DNA of 28,026 bases from HO2-45-28 sp964574495 (lineage in GTDB: Bacteria > Patescibacteriota > Minisyncoccia > HO2-45-28): NCBI GenBank assembly GCA_964574495.1, contig CAZNNT010000007.1:1-28026 (forward strand), read 5' to 3'. Shown in pieces: positions 13,268 to 20,554 of this stretch (positions are counted from its first letter, which is position 1; every line of letters starts with the position of its first letter). A model generated the notes under the pieces. That model saw only the letters and a program-made list of their open reading frames with translations. It did not search any database and was not told where the DNA came from. A program made the position numbers and the translations under genes.

Positions 13268-14693
13268 TTACCGGGCCTTTGGGGGTGTCGTCAAGAGACC
13301 AGCCGAGTTTTTGGATTTCGGCGCGGATTTGGTCGGCTTTGCGCCAATTTTTGGCTTTACGCGCGTTTTCGCGCTCTTGAACAAGTTTTTTAACCTTGGC
13401 CGGAATGTTCAAAGGTTTCAAGACCTCAAGATTTAATCCAAAAAATTTGTCGGCCCACAAAATATCGGCAAGCGATAATTTATCAAAATATTTCCAAAAA
13501 ACTGCGAGGGCTTTGGGGGTGTTCAGGTCGTCAAAAATCGCTTTTTCAAAATCGCGGCGGAATGGAAAGTTTAAAAGTTTAAAGGTTTCAAGGTTTAAAG
13601 GTTTCAAGGTCGAAAGGTTTAAAGATTTAAAGGTTAAAAAGTTTAAAGGTTTAAAGGCCTCGGGGTTTAAAAGTTTAATAACGCGGTTTTGGATTTTTTT
13701 AAGCGCGTTTTGGGCGGCTTCCAAAGATTCCCAAGTGAAATTAAGTTTGGAACGATAGTGGCTGGTTAAAACAAGATAGCGATACGCGATAGGGTCAAAT
13801 CCCTTATCTATAAGAAATTGCAGAGTTAAAAAATTTTCGTTTGCTTTGGCCATTTTATCGGCGTCAACCAAAAGAAATTCGCCGTGCATCCAGATTTTAG
13901 CAAGCGATTTCCCGTACGCCCCCTCGGATTGAGCGATTTCATTGGTATGGTGGACATTGATGTGGTCAACTCCGCCCGCGTGAATATCAAAGGGCTGGCC
14001 GAGATATTTTGAAGATATTGCCGAACACTCAATATGCCAGCCCGGAAAACCCTTGCCCCAGGGAGAGGGCCAGCGCATAGTATGATTCTTAAATCTTCCG
14101 ACAACTTTAAACCATAAAGCAAAATCCGCCGGATGCCTTTTTTGCGGGTCAATTATCACCTCTTTTCTTACGCCAACAAGTTTTTGAGCAAGTTTTTGCC
14201 CGGAAAGTTTCGTATATCCTTTAAATTTTGTCACATCAAAATATACGGCCTCTCCGGTTTCGTAGGCATAGTTGTTTTTAAAAAGTTTGCGGATGATTTT
14301 GATTTGTTCTTGAATTTCTTTTGTTGCCGGAACCAGATTTTGAGCTCTTTTAATGTTTAAACGCCGGATATCTTTCAGAAAAGCTCGAGTGTAAAATCTG
14401 GTGATATGCCAAACCGACTTTTTTTCGCGCCTCGCGCCCTTTTCTAATTTGTCTTCTCCGAAGTCCGCGTCCGAAGTGAGATGCCCCACATCAGTTATAT
14501 TCATCACCTGTTTTACCTTATAGCCCGCCTGTTCCAAAGTTCTTCTCAACAAATCCTCAAAAATATAGGTGCGCAGATTTCCTATGTGAGCAAAATTATA
14601 GACGGTCGGACCGCAAGTGTATAAACCAACTCGGCCCTTGTGAATGGGTTTGAAAACCTCTTTTTTGCGGGTTAAAGTGTTAAAAAGTTTCAA
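13239..14693 (-). CDS. cysS: Cysteinyl-tRNA synthetase with repeat-encoded insertion
   Basis: A class-I aminoacyl-tRNA synthetase charging tRNA-Cys. Visible motifs: LYTCGPTVYNFAHIGNLRTY (zinc ligand C27; HIGN replaces HIGH), WHIECSAIS and GGVDHINVHHTNE for the remaining zinc site and active-site His residues, and ADKMAKANE as the KMSKS equivalent (K280). The 484-aa length is near normal. Residues about 340-376 form an octapeptide array (PLNFLTFK, SLNLSTLK, PLNLETFK) encoded by 14 octamer units at 13566-13677, placed between the catalytic body and the anticodon-binding region. A smaller insert lies at 13409-13435, and the C-terminal eight residues are repeat too. The start is TTG at 14693, itself in an octamer tract; the family N-terminus KLFNTLTRKKEVFKPI fits this start. 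No Shine-Dalgarno is possible in the repeat. Confidence 0.95.
   Translation of the reverse strand: MKLFNTLTRKKEVFKPIHKGRVGLYTCGPTVYNFAHIGNLRTYIFEDLLRRTLEQAGYKVKQVMNITDVGHLTSDADFGEDKLEKGARREKKSVWHITRFYTRAFLKDIRRLNIKRAQNLVPATKEIQEQIKIIRKLFKNNYAYETGEAVYFDVTKFKGYTKLSGQKLAQKLVGVRKEVIIDPQKRHPADFALWFKVVGRFKNHTMRWPSPWGKGFPGWHIECSAISSKYLGQPFDIHAGGVDHINVHHTNEIAQSEGAYGKSLAKIWMHGEFLLVDADKMAKANENFLTLQFLIDKGFDPIAYRYLVLTSHYRSKLNFTWESLEAAQNALKKIQNRVIKLLNPEAFKPLNFLTFKSLNLSTLKPLNLETFKLLNFPFRRDFEKAIFDDLNTPKALAVFWKYFDKLSLADILWADKFFGLNLEVLKPLNIPAKVKKLVQERENARKAKNWRKADQIRAEIQKLGWSLDDTPKGPVIKPLNLVTF
13566..13677 (-). repeat. Fourteen-unit octamer array in frame inside cysS
   Basis: On the coding strand the units run TAAACTTT, TAAACCCC, GAGGCCTT, TAAACCTT, TAAACTTT, TTAACCTT, TAAATCTT, TAAACCTT, TCGACCTT, GAAACCTT, TAAACCTT, GAAACCTT, TAAACTTT, TAAACTTT. 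Units 3, 6, 9 and 12 are the ones whose first triplet is a codon; none begins TAA. Nine of the ten others do. Confidence 0.92.
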
Positions 14694-14756
14694 AGTTAAA
14701 AAGTTAGGGTGTTAAAAAGTTTCAAAGTTAAAAAGTTAGGGTGTTAAAAAGTTTAA
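14671..14756. repeat. Octamer array with a 32-bp higher-order duplication upstream of cysS
   Basis: Four octamers (GTGTTAAA, AAGTTTCA, AAGTTAAA, AAGTTAGG) form a 32-nt block at 14677-14708 that is repeated exactly at 14709-14740, followed by a third partial copy to 14756. The tract covers the cysS start codon and the divergent spacer towards the S41 protease gene. Exact duplication implies recent expansion by multiples of the unit. Confidence 0.92.
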
Positions 14757-14806
14757 CATTGGCTAAATTCATAATAATAGTATAAAATAAATATAAATTA
14801 TTCGCC

Positions 14807-16027
14807 ATGAATCGGGCCTACGGTAAAAAAGTAATTATATTTTTTTCGGCATTAGCCGTGATTTTCGCCGCCTTTGCCTTGGGCGCCTATTTCGGGTATC
14901 AATCCGGGCCGGAAGTGGAAAAGGTGGTTTCTGTTTTAGGGAAAACACCGAACATAGCTCCGGGACCGGAAGTTGATTTTTCGCCTTTCTGGAAAGCGTG
15001 GAGAACCATTGAGGAAAAATATGTTTCTTCAGACGGTTTTAACCGCCAAAGTATGGTGTGGGGTTCAATTGAGGGGCTCGCGGCTTCGCTTGGCGACCCG
15101 TATACCGTATTTCTGCCTCCCGTTGAAAATAAGTCCTTTGGAGATGAGATCAGGGGCGATTTTGAAGGCGTAGGAATGGAAATCGGGATGAGAAAGGGAA
15201 TTTTAACCGTTATTGCTCCCTTGAAAAACACTCCGGCGTATAAAGCCGGAATAAAATCTGGAGATAAGGTAATTAAAATTGGAGGCGAATCAACGGCCGA
15301 ACTGACCCTGAATGAAGCCGTGCTGAAAATAAGAGGCCCCAAAGGCACGGCTGTTCAGCTGACCATTTTAAGAAACGGCGAAGAAGCAACCAGAGAAATT
15401 GAAGTGCGGCGCGACACCATCCAAATTCCGCTGATTGAAACCGAAAAACGCTCCGACGGCATATTTATCATAAAACTTTACAGTTTTTCCGAACGATCTC
15501 CCGACGCTTTTAGGGACGCGCTTCGCGAAATGTTAGAATCCGGCAGCGACAAACTGGTTTTGGATTTACGCAATAATCCCGGGGGGTATCTTGAAGCGTC
15601 GGTGGACATTGCCAGCTGGTTTTTGCCCGCGGGCAAAACCGTGGTCATAGAAAATTTCGGAAAAGCTGGCGAAAAAATCCATCGTTCAAGGGGCTACGAT
15701 ATTTTGAAAGGAAAGCCCGTTATCGTCTTGGTGAATGCCGGCTCGGCTTCGGCTTCCGAAATTCTGGCGGGCGCCCTACGCGATAATGAAGTCGCTAAAA
15801 TAGCGGGCACAAAAACATACGGCAAAGGGTCGGTTCAGGAGCTCATTCCCATTACGCCCGAAACATCTTTAAAAGTGACCATAGCCCGATGGCTTACGCC
15901 GAAGGGGGACTCAATTTCCGAAAACGGGCTTGAGCCGGACTTCCCGGTGGAAGCGGCTAAAGACGAAAACGAATCAGTTGACCCGCAGCTGGATAAAGCG
16001 ATTGAGATATTACTAAATAGCCGATAA
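14807..16027 (+). CDS. S41-family carboxyl-terminal processing protease
   Basis: A 406-aa CtpA/Prc-type serine protease. Residues 8-30 form an uncleaved signal anchor, putting the rest outside the membrane. A PDZ domain spans about 118-200 (GVGMEIGMRKGILTVIAPL, then AGIKSGDKVIKIGG). The S41 catalytic core follows: LDLRNNPGGYLEASVDIA at 252-269, nucleophile S315 in NAGSASASEILAGAL, and K340 with Q344 in YGKGSVQ. The Ser-to-Lys distance of 25 equals that in B. subtilis CtpB. It heads an operon with rplI (2-nt gap) and pyrG. The promoter is probably an AT-rich TATAAA near 14781 or 14792, not precisely assignable. It probably processes exported proteins; the substrate is unknown. Confidence 0.93.
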   Translation: MNRAYGKKVIIFFSALAVIFAAFALGAYFGYQSGPEVEKVVSVLGKTPNIAPGPEVDFSPFWKAWRTIEEKYVSSDGFNRQSMVWGSIEGLAASLGDPYTVFLPPVENKSFGDEIRGDFEGVGMEIGMRKGILTVIAPLKNTPAYKAGIKSGDKVIKIGGESTAELTLNEAVLKIRGPKGTAVQLTILRNGEEATREIEVRRDTIQIPLIETEKRSDGIFIIKLYSFSERSPDAFRDALREMLESGSDKLVLDLRNNPGGYLEASVDIASWFLPAGKTVVIENFGKAGEKIHRSRGYDILKGKPVIVLVNAGSASASEILAGALRDNEVAKIAGTKTYGKGSVQELIPITPETSLKVTIARWLTPKGDSISENGLEPDFPVEAAKDENESVDPQLDKAIEILLNSR

Positions 16028-16029
16028 TT

Positions 16030-16482
16030 ATGAAAATTATTTTATTGAAAGATGTGGCGCAACTGGGACAAAAAGGCGACATTAAAGAAGTTAAAGACGG
16101 TTACGGCCGGAATTTTCTTCTGGCGCGGGGACTCGCGAAATTGCTGACGCCAGATGTTTTGCGGGAAGCCGAAGCGTTAAAGAAACAGCGCGAATCAGCC
16201 CATATCTTGGAGGCCTCGGCTTTTGAAACAGCCCTTAAAAATCTCAAGGATAAAAACATAGTCATTGAGGCCAAAGCGAACGAGCAAGGCGGGCTTTTTA
16301 GAGCCGTGAGCGCGAAACAAATTATCGCGGCTTTGAAAAAAGCGGGCGGAAAAGAAATAACGGAGGCGGACTTGAAGATAAACGAGCCGATAAAAAATAT
16401 CGGGGAACATAATTTAGAAATTAAGCGCCGTGAGGCGTCCGAAAAAATTAAAATTGTCGTAAAGGCCAAAGAAACCAAATGA
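16030..16482 (+). CDS. rplI: 50S ribosomal protein L9
   Basis: L9 (150 aa) binds domain V of 23S rRNA with its N-domain and extends outward through a long helix. The N-domain signature is clear: MKIILLKDVAQLGQKGDIKE, then VKDGYGRNFLLARGLA at 21-36. The linker helix and C-domain are complete. Some CPR lineages lack L9, so its presence is a useful lineage marker. It starts 2 nt after the protease gene and its stop overlaps pyrG by ATGA. Confidence 0.97.
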   Translation: MKIILLKDVAQLGQKGDIKEVKDGYGRNFLLARGLAKLLTPDVLREAEALKKQRESAHILEASAFETALKNLKDKNIVIEAKANEQGGLFRAVSAKQIIAALKKAGGKEITEADLKINEPIKNIGEHNLEIKRREASEKIKIVVKAKETK

Positions 16483-18098
16483 CCAAATATATTTTTATCA
16501 CCGGAGGAGTGATGTCCGGCATCGGAAAAGGGATTTCTGCCGCTTCCATCGCGGCCATTTTAAAAAACTGCGGATACCGCGTAAGCTGCGTGAAAATTGA
16601 CCCGTATCTTAACGTGGATGCCGGCACAATGAACCCGATAGAGCACGGCGAGGTGTTCGTGACCGAAGACGGAATGGAATGCGACCAAGATGTGGGAAAT
16701 TACGAAAGATTTTTGGGTGAAAATATTTCTTCCGAGAATTACATGACTTCGGGCTCGGTCTATAAATCGGTGATTGAACGTGAGCGCGCTTTGGAATACG
16801 GCGGCAAATGCGTGCAAGTCGTTCCGCATATTCCCGAAGAAGTTATACGCCGCCTGGAACGGGCCGGGCGCAGGTCCAAAACGGATTTTTTGGTGGTTGA
16901 AATCGGAGGCACGGTAGGCGAATACGAAAACATCTTGTTTCTGGAAGCGGCCAGAATGATGCATTTAAAACAGCCGCAAAATGTTTTGTTTGTCTTGGTT
17001 TCGTACCTGCCCATCCCGAGAATGATAGGGGAAATGAAGACCAAACCGACCCAGCACGCGGTTAGAGCCATGAACTCCGCGGGAATTCAACCCGACATAA
17101 TTATCGCGCGTTCCGCGATAGCTCTTGACGCTCCGCGCCGAGAAAAAATCGCCACTTTCTGCAATGTTCTGGAAGAAGATGTGATTCCGGCGCCAGATAT
17201 AAAAAGCATTTATGAAATACCGGTTAATTTCGAGCGCGCCGGATTAAGCAAAAGAATTCTTGAAAAATTCGCGATGCCGAGACGAAAAAACCGGCTGGAT
17301 GACTGGGTAAAGCTCAACCGGCGGGCCGCAAACAGCCGCAAAGAAATTAAAATAGGCATTGTGGGCAAATATTTCGCCACGGGAAATTTCACGCTTTCGG
17401 ATTCGTATATTTCGGTAATTGAGGCGATAAAACACGCTTCGTGGCGCTACGGCTTAAAGCCGGAAATCGTCTGGCTAAACGCCGAAACATACGAAAATAA
17501 TCCCCGAAAAATCAAGGAACTTAAGGATTTTGCCGGCATTATCGTGCCGGGGGGATTCGGTCCGAGAGGGGCGCTTGGAAAAATTAAAGTCATAAAGTTT
17601 TTACGCGAAAATAAAATACCTTTTTTGGGACTTTGCTACGGCATGCAATTGGCGGCCATTGAATTCGCGAGAAATGTTGCCGGATTTCGCAAGGCCTCAA
17701 GCACGGAACTGGAGCCAAATACTCCGCATCCGGTCATCATGACAATGTCGGATCAGGAAAAAAACATCAGCCAATTAAAATTCGGCGCGTCAATGCGCTT
17801 GGGCGCGTATCCTTGCGAAATTAAAACCGCTACCACGGCATATAAGGCCTATGGGGAAAGAAATATCATTGAACGCCATCGCCATCGCTACGAGTTCAAT
17901 AACGATTACCGGGAAAAATTTGAAGAATTGGGCTTGGTGTTTTCGGGCGTAAATCCCCAGAAAAATTTGGTTGAGATAATTGAAATAAAAAATCACCCGT
18001 TTTTCGTCGGTGTCCAATTTCATCCGGAGTTTAAATCCAGGCCGCTAAACCCGCACCCTCTTTTTATAGAATTTATAAAAGCCGCCAAAAAGAGGTAG
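16479..18098 (+). CDS. pyrG: CTP synthase
   Basis: PyrG (539 aa) makes CTP from UTP, ATP and glutamine. The synthetase domain opens with KYIFITGGVMSGIGKGI (P-loop-like) and has DPYLNVDAGTMNPIEHGEVF and the CTP/UTP site EIGGTVGEYEN near 145-155. The class-I glutamine amidotransferase domain has the nucleophile Cys in GLCYGMQLA (about residue 385) and the His/Glu pair in FHPEF (about 514-516). The length is normal. It is the last gene of the protease-rplI-pyrG operon, overlapping rplI by 4 nt. No clear terminator follows; the next gene starts 53 nt later. Confidence 0.98.
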   Translation: MTKYIFITGGVMSGIGKGISAASIAAILKNCGYRVSCVKIDPYLNVDAGTMNPIEHGEVFVTEDGMECDQDVGNYERFLGENISSENYMTSGSVYKSVIERERALEYGGKCVQVVPHIPEEVIRRLERAGRRSKTDFLVVEIGGTVGEYENILFLEAARMMHLKQPQNVLFVLVSYLPIPRMIGEMKTKPTQHAVRAMNSAGIQPDIIIARSAIALDAPRREKIATFCNVLEEDVIPAPDIKSIYEIPVNFERAGLSKRILEKFAMPRRKNRLDDWVKLNRRAANSRKEIKIGIVGKYFATGNFTLSDSYISVIEAIKHASWRYGLKPEIVWLNAETYENNPRKIKELKDFAGIIVPGGFGPRGALGKIKVIKFLRENKIPFLGLCYGMQLAAIEFARNVAGFRKASSTELEPNTPHPVIMTMSDQEKNISQLKFGASMRLGAYPCEIKTATTAYKAYGERNIIERHRHRYEFNNDYREKFEELGLVFSGVNPQKNLVEIIEIKNHPFFVGVQFHPEFKSRPLNPHPLFIEFIKAAKKR

Positions 18099-18151
18099 TG
18101 AAGGAAGCGCTCGGACGGCGTAGCTGAATGTTTTTGTAATGCAATCAAAAC

Positions 18152-18688
18152 ATGAAATCTAAAGAAAATAATTTCGCATATATAGATGGTAATAATTTAT
18201 ACCGCGGAGTAAATAATTCCGGTTGGAAAATCGATTTCTTTAGGTTCAGAAAATGGTTAAGTGATAAGTACAAAGTTAAAGTTGCTTATTACTTTATCGG
18301 CTTAACACCCAAGGAGAAAGATTTGTATGAAGCTTTGCAAAAAGCCGGCTTTACTATCATTTTTAAAGAAGTGATCTATGACGGAGAGGGCAAACCAAAG
18401 GGCAATTGTGATGCCGATTTGGTTTTGCAAGCAGCTCGTGATGTTTATGAAAATTCTTGTGAAAAATTGGCGTTAATCACGAGCGACGGAGATTACGCAA
18501 GTTTGGTAAAATTTTTACAGGAAAAGGGCAGGTTAAAAATCATACTTTCCCCAAGTATTCAGGAAAAATGTTCAATATTGTTAAAAAGAACCAATGCGCC
18601 GATTACCTATCTAAATGATGTAAGAAACAAGATCTCTTTGAATAATTCTCCTCATAAAGAAAAAGCCCCCGTTAAGGACAGGCCTTAA
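18152..18688 (+). CDS. NYN-domain (PIN-like) ribonuclease family protein
   Basis: A 178-aa NYN/LabA-like protein of the PIN-like fold, a metal-dependent RNase family. Acidic metal-ligand residues stand in the usual places: D12 in YIDGNNL, D87 and D89 in GNCDADLVL, D112 and D114 in ITSDGDYASL. The helical insertion and C-terminal helix fit the family. No partner domain is fused. The C-terminal codons and the stop lie inside a terminator hairpin, so the last residues (KAPVKDRP) are dictated by the stem. It sits at the border of the housekeeping operon and the accessory block. The RNA target is unknown. Confidence 0.85.
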   Translation: MKSKENNFAYIDGNNLYRGVNNSGWKIDFFRFRKWLSDKYKVKVAYYFIGLTPKEKDLYEALQKAGFTIIFKEVIYDGEGKPKGNCDADLVLQAARDVYENSCEKLALITSDGDYASLVKFLQEKGRLKIILSPSIQEKCSILLKRTNAPITYLNDVRNKISLNNSPHKEKAPVKDRP

Positions 18689-18700
18689 TGGGGTCTTTTT
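18660..18700 (+). terminator. Terminator overlapping the 3' end of the NYN gene
   Basis: A long stem, arms 18660-18677 and 18683-18700 (AAAAAG-CCCC-TTAAGG against CCTTAA-GGGG-CTTTTT, one mismatch and one G-U), loop ACAGG, with a T5 end. The TAA stop codon is inside the 3' arm. The A and T runs make it usable in both directions. Confidence 0.85.
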
Positions 18701-18869
18701 CGTAGTGATATTTAAAGTATAGCAAGCGCTTACCAAAAGTCAATAGTTATCCACATGTCCTCATTAGAGGCAGTAACGCCCCTAATGGGGTTAAATTCTA
18801 GAGCGTGCCCGCTAGCCGTTAAATTTGCCCTTGATTTTTCCCAAAATTTTTTGTATGGTTTGAGGATTA
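18701..18869. other. Non-coding spacer with DnaA-box word and two small stem-loops
   Basis: Contains TTATCCACA (18747-18755), a CCTC-ATTA-GAGG hairpin (about 18758-18769), a CCCC-TAAT-GGGG hairpin (18779-18790) and two GTTAAATT copies (about 18789 and 18818). The two hairpins share an inverted loop sequence. A possible promoter TTGATT-17-TATGGT (18831-18836, 18854-18859) lies at the right end. No gene seen. Confidence 0.4.
18747..18755 (+). promoter_or_regulatory. Second consensus DnaA-box word TTATCCACA
   Basis: Same 12-nt context, AGTTATCCACAT (18745-18756), as at 7665-7676, and again shortly after a terminator. Isolated site; functional role uncertain. Confidence 0.35.
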
Positions 18870-18992
18870 TTGTTAAGTTTTCAATCAAATAAATCTAAAA
18901 GTGAAACTGCGGTCTGGATTTTAAAAATCCAAACAGCGACGGAAAAGTTTATTGAATGGTCAAAAAGCGAAAAACTAAGCTTTTGGAAATAA
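18870..18992 (+). CDS. Possible 40-aa small protein upstream of the membrane protein gene
   Basis: A TTG-started ORF of 40 codons, MLSFQSNKSKSETAVWILKI then QTATEKFIEWSKSEKLSFWK. It has a GAGG 4 nt before TTG and ends 3 nt before the next ATG, so the two would be co-translated. A weak promoter (TTGATT-17-TATGGT) lies just upstream. Three Trp, an amphipathic central helix and balanced charge look protein-like. No family is recognised and there is no direct proof of translation. Confidence 0.35.
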   Translation: MLSFQSNKSKSETAVWILKIQTATEKFIEWSKSEKLSFWK

Positions 18993-18995
18993 AAC

Positions 18996-19736
18996 ATGCA
19001 AGAGATAAAAATAAAAATTGGAGAGAAAGAATATACCCTAAATAACAATAGCGATAAATATGAACGGGCTAAACGCGAGGCTGGAAGTAGCGCGTCGCCC
19101 GAAACGATTTTGGCTTTCTATGATCGGCTCGCCGGACTAATCAAAGACGCGCAAGGAAATACGATAGAAAATGGCGACTTCTGGAAAGCATACGAAAGAA
19201 AAAAATCTGAACAACCTCAATACATTAAAATTCTTGAAAATAGAGAAAGGGATTTGGAAGAGAGCGAAAAGCGTATGATAGAACTTGTAGCTAAAAATAT
19301 AGATCACAAACGAGCATTTTTTGGAAACACAATGTCCATTTCGGCAGTTATTGTTGCCGGACTTTTTATTTTCCTCTCTAGCGATAATCTAAATGGTTGT
19401 CTATCTATGCTTGCTAAAATTGATGGGGTTTTATTTACCAGTTTCCTGATTAGTTCCAGTATTTATCTTACATGTATTTTATCTCAGGAAAGCATATCTC
19501 TAGATGGGCGTTTAAAATTTATCCAGAAATCGAAAAAGGAATTTATTAATAGCGTGGGTGATAAAATTATTGATATCGATAGTTATGAAAAATTCAGAGA
19601 AGAAAAATATAATGAAGGGAAAAGTGCAGAACGAAAGATTGCGGGCGCCTCTGAATTTTGGTTCGTTGCAATAAATGTTTTGTTTATTACCTCCTTTTTG
19701 CCCCTATTAATTTTTATATGGTACACGATTAAATAA
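18996..19736 (+). CDS. Hypothetical membrane protein with coiled-coil N-terminal region
   Basis: A 246-aa protein I do not recognise. Residues 1-75 are soluble and charged, opening with a short beta-like IKIKIGEKEYTL. Residues 76-108 are a strongly helical, Glu/Lys-rich stretch likely to form a coiled coil. Three membrane segments follow: about 112-129, 144-162 and 221-245. The loop between the last two (about 165-220) is charged and probably cytoplasmic. No catalytic motif is visible. It is the first full gene of the accessory block; base composition is more AT-rich than in the operons to its left. It could be an effector or a membrane anchor for neighbours, but there is no direct evidence. 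Confidence 0.7.
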   Translation: MQEIKIKIGEKEYTLNNNSDKYERAKREAGSSASPETILAFYDRLAGLIKDAQGNTIENGDFWKAYERKKSEQPQYIKILENRERDLEESEKRMIELVAKNIDHKRAFFGNTMSISAVIVAGLFIFLSSDNLNGCLSMLAKIDGVLFTSFLISSSIYLTCILSQESISLDGRLKFIQKSKKEFINSVGDKIIDIDSYEKFREEKYNEGKSAERKIAGASEFWFVAINVLFITSFLPLLIFIWYTIK

Positions 19737-19839
19737 CTATGCAATATTCAGTTGCAAACTTTAATGATGTAAAAATATGTTAAGAATTTTAAAAAAATTA
19801 ATATGTCTTGCCCAACAAAAAAATTAGGAGAATAAATTT

Positions 19840-20550
19840 ATGACTAAGATAGAATTTCCAAACGATAAAATTTTAGGATTATGGCAGAAATATTTCGGAA
19901 AAGAGAACGATAGGGTGTACGCACCATTGTTTTATCCGCATTTCCGAAAAGGCGGCGTGCTTTTTGTGGGATTAAACCCCTCTTTTAGTTCGAGAGGTTT
20001 TCGTAAACTGTTAAAGGATAGTCCTTACGAGAATATTAAACCAGAAGAGTATTTCAAATTTACTAATATGATCAAACGAAAAGTAAATACCATAATTGAG
20101 GTTGAAAAGCTTGCGATGGAGAGATATGACTATTTTACGAAGTTAAAAATGATGGCGGGCGATCTTGGTATATTCTGGCAGCACATTGATCTATTTTTTG
20201 AAAGAAAGACCGATCAAAAATCAATCAAATCAGAGTATATTAAAAAAGACAATTCCTTGAGTGACTTCGCAAAAGAGCAGTTCGGCATTTCTTTTGAGAC
20301 AATAAAGTTTATAAATCCCAAGATTATTGTTGTGATAAACGCTCTGGCTTCTGATATACTCAAAAGAGAATTAGCTCAAAAAATATGTTTTTACGAAAAT
20401 ATGGGAACGTATCGTCTAAAGTTAAATAAATTACAACCAATAATATTTTTCTCTGGAATGTTAAGTGGTCAGCGTGCATTAGATAATCATTCATTTGAGA
20501 GATTGCGTTGGCACATGAGGTTTGTGATGAAGAAAAAATTAAAAAAATAA
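19840..20550 (+). CDS. Uracil-DNA-glycosylase-like superfamily protein (tentative)
   Basis: A 236-aa protein with features of the UDG-like fold. GGVLFVGLNPSFSSRG at 38-53 resembles motif 1 (GxNPS) of MUG/family-4-type glycosylases. NPKIIVVINALASD at about 165-178 resembles the central strand that ends in an Asn. FFSGMLSGQRALDNHSFERL near 208-227 sits where the HPS motif and DNA-intercalating loop are expected, but lacks a clean HPS. If active it could remove a modified or deaminated base from DNA. It has a Shine-Dalgarno-like TAGGAGA 8 nt upstream, and is 4 nt from the next gene, so it begins a three-gene operon. A non-catalytic or diverged member is equally possible. Confidence 0.5.
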   Translation: MTKIEFPNDKILGLWQKYFGKENDRVYAPLFYPHFRKGGVLFVGLNPSFSSRGFRKLLKDSPYENIKPEEYFKFTNMIKRKVNTIIEVEKLAMERYDYFTKLKMMAGDLGIFWQHIDLFFERKTDQKSIKSEYIKKDNSLSDFAKEQFGISFETIKFINPKIIVVINALASDILKRELAQKICFYENMGTYRLKLNKLQPIIFFSGMLSGQRALDNHSFERLRWHMRFVMKKKLKK

Positions 20551-20554
20551 ATTT

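Noticed and set aside
13396..13758. 120-aa Lys/Phe-rich plus-strand frame antisense to cysS
   Set aside because: It is the reverse reading of the octamer arrays; openness on this strand is a by-product of the AARGTTT units.
7667..18755. Replication origin based on TTATCCACA words
   Set aside because: Only two boxes 11 kb apart, with no dnaA, dnaN or cluster of boxes.
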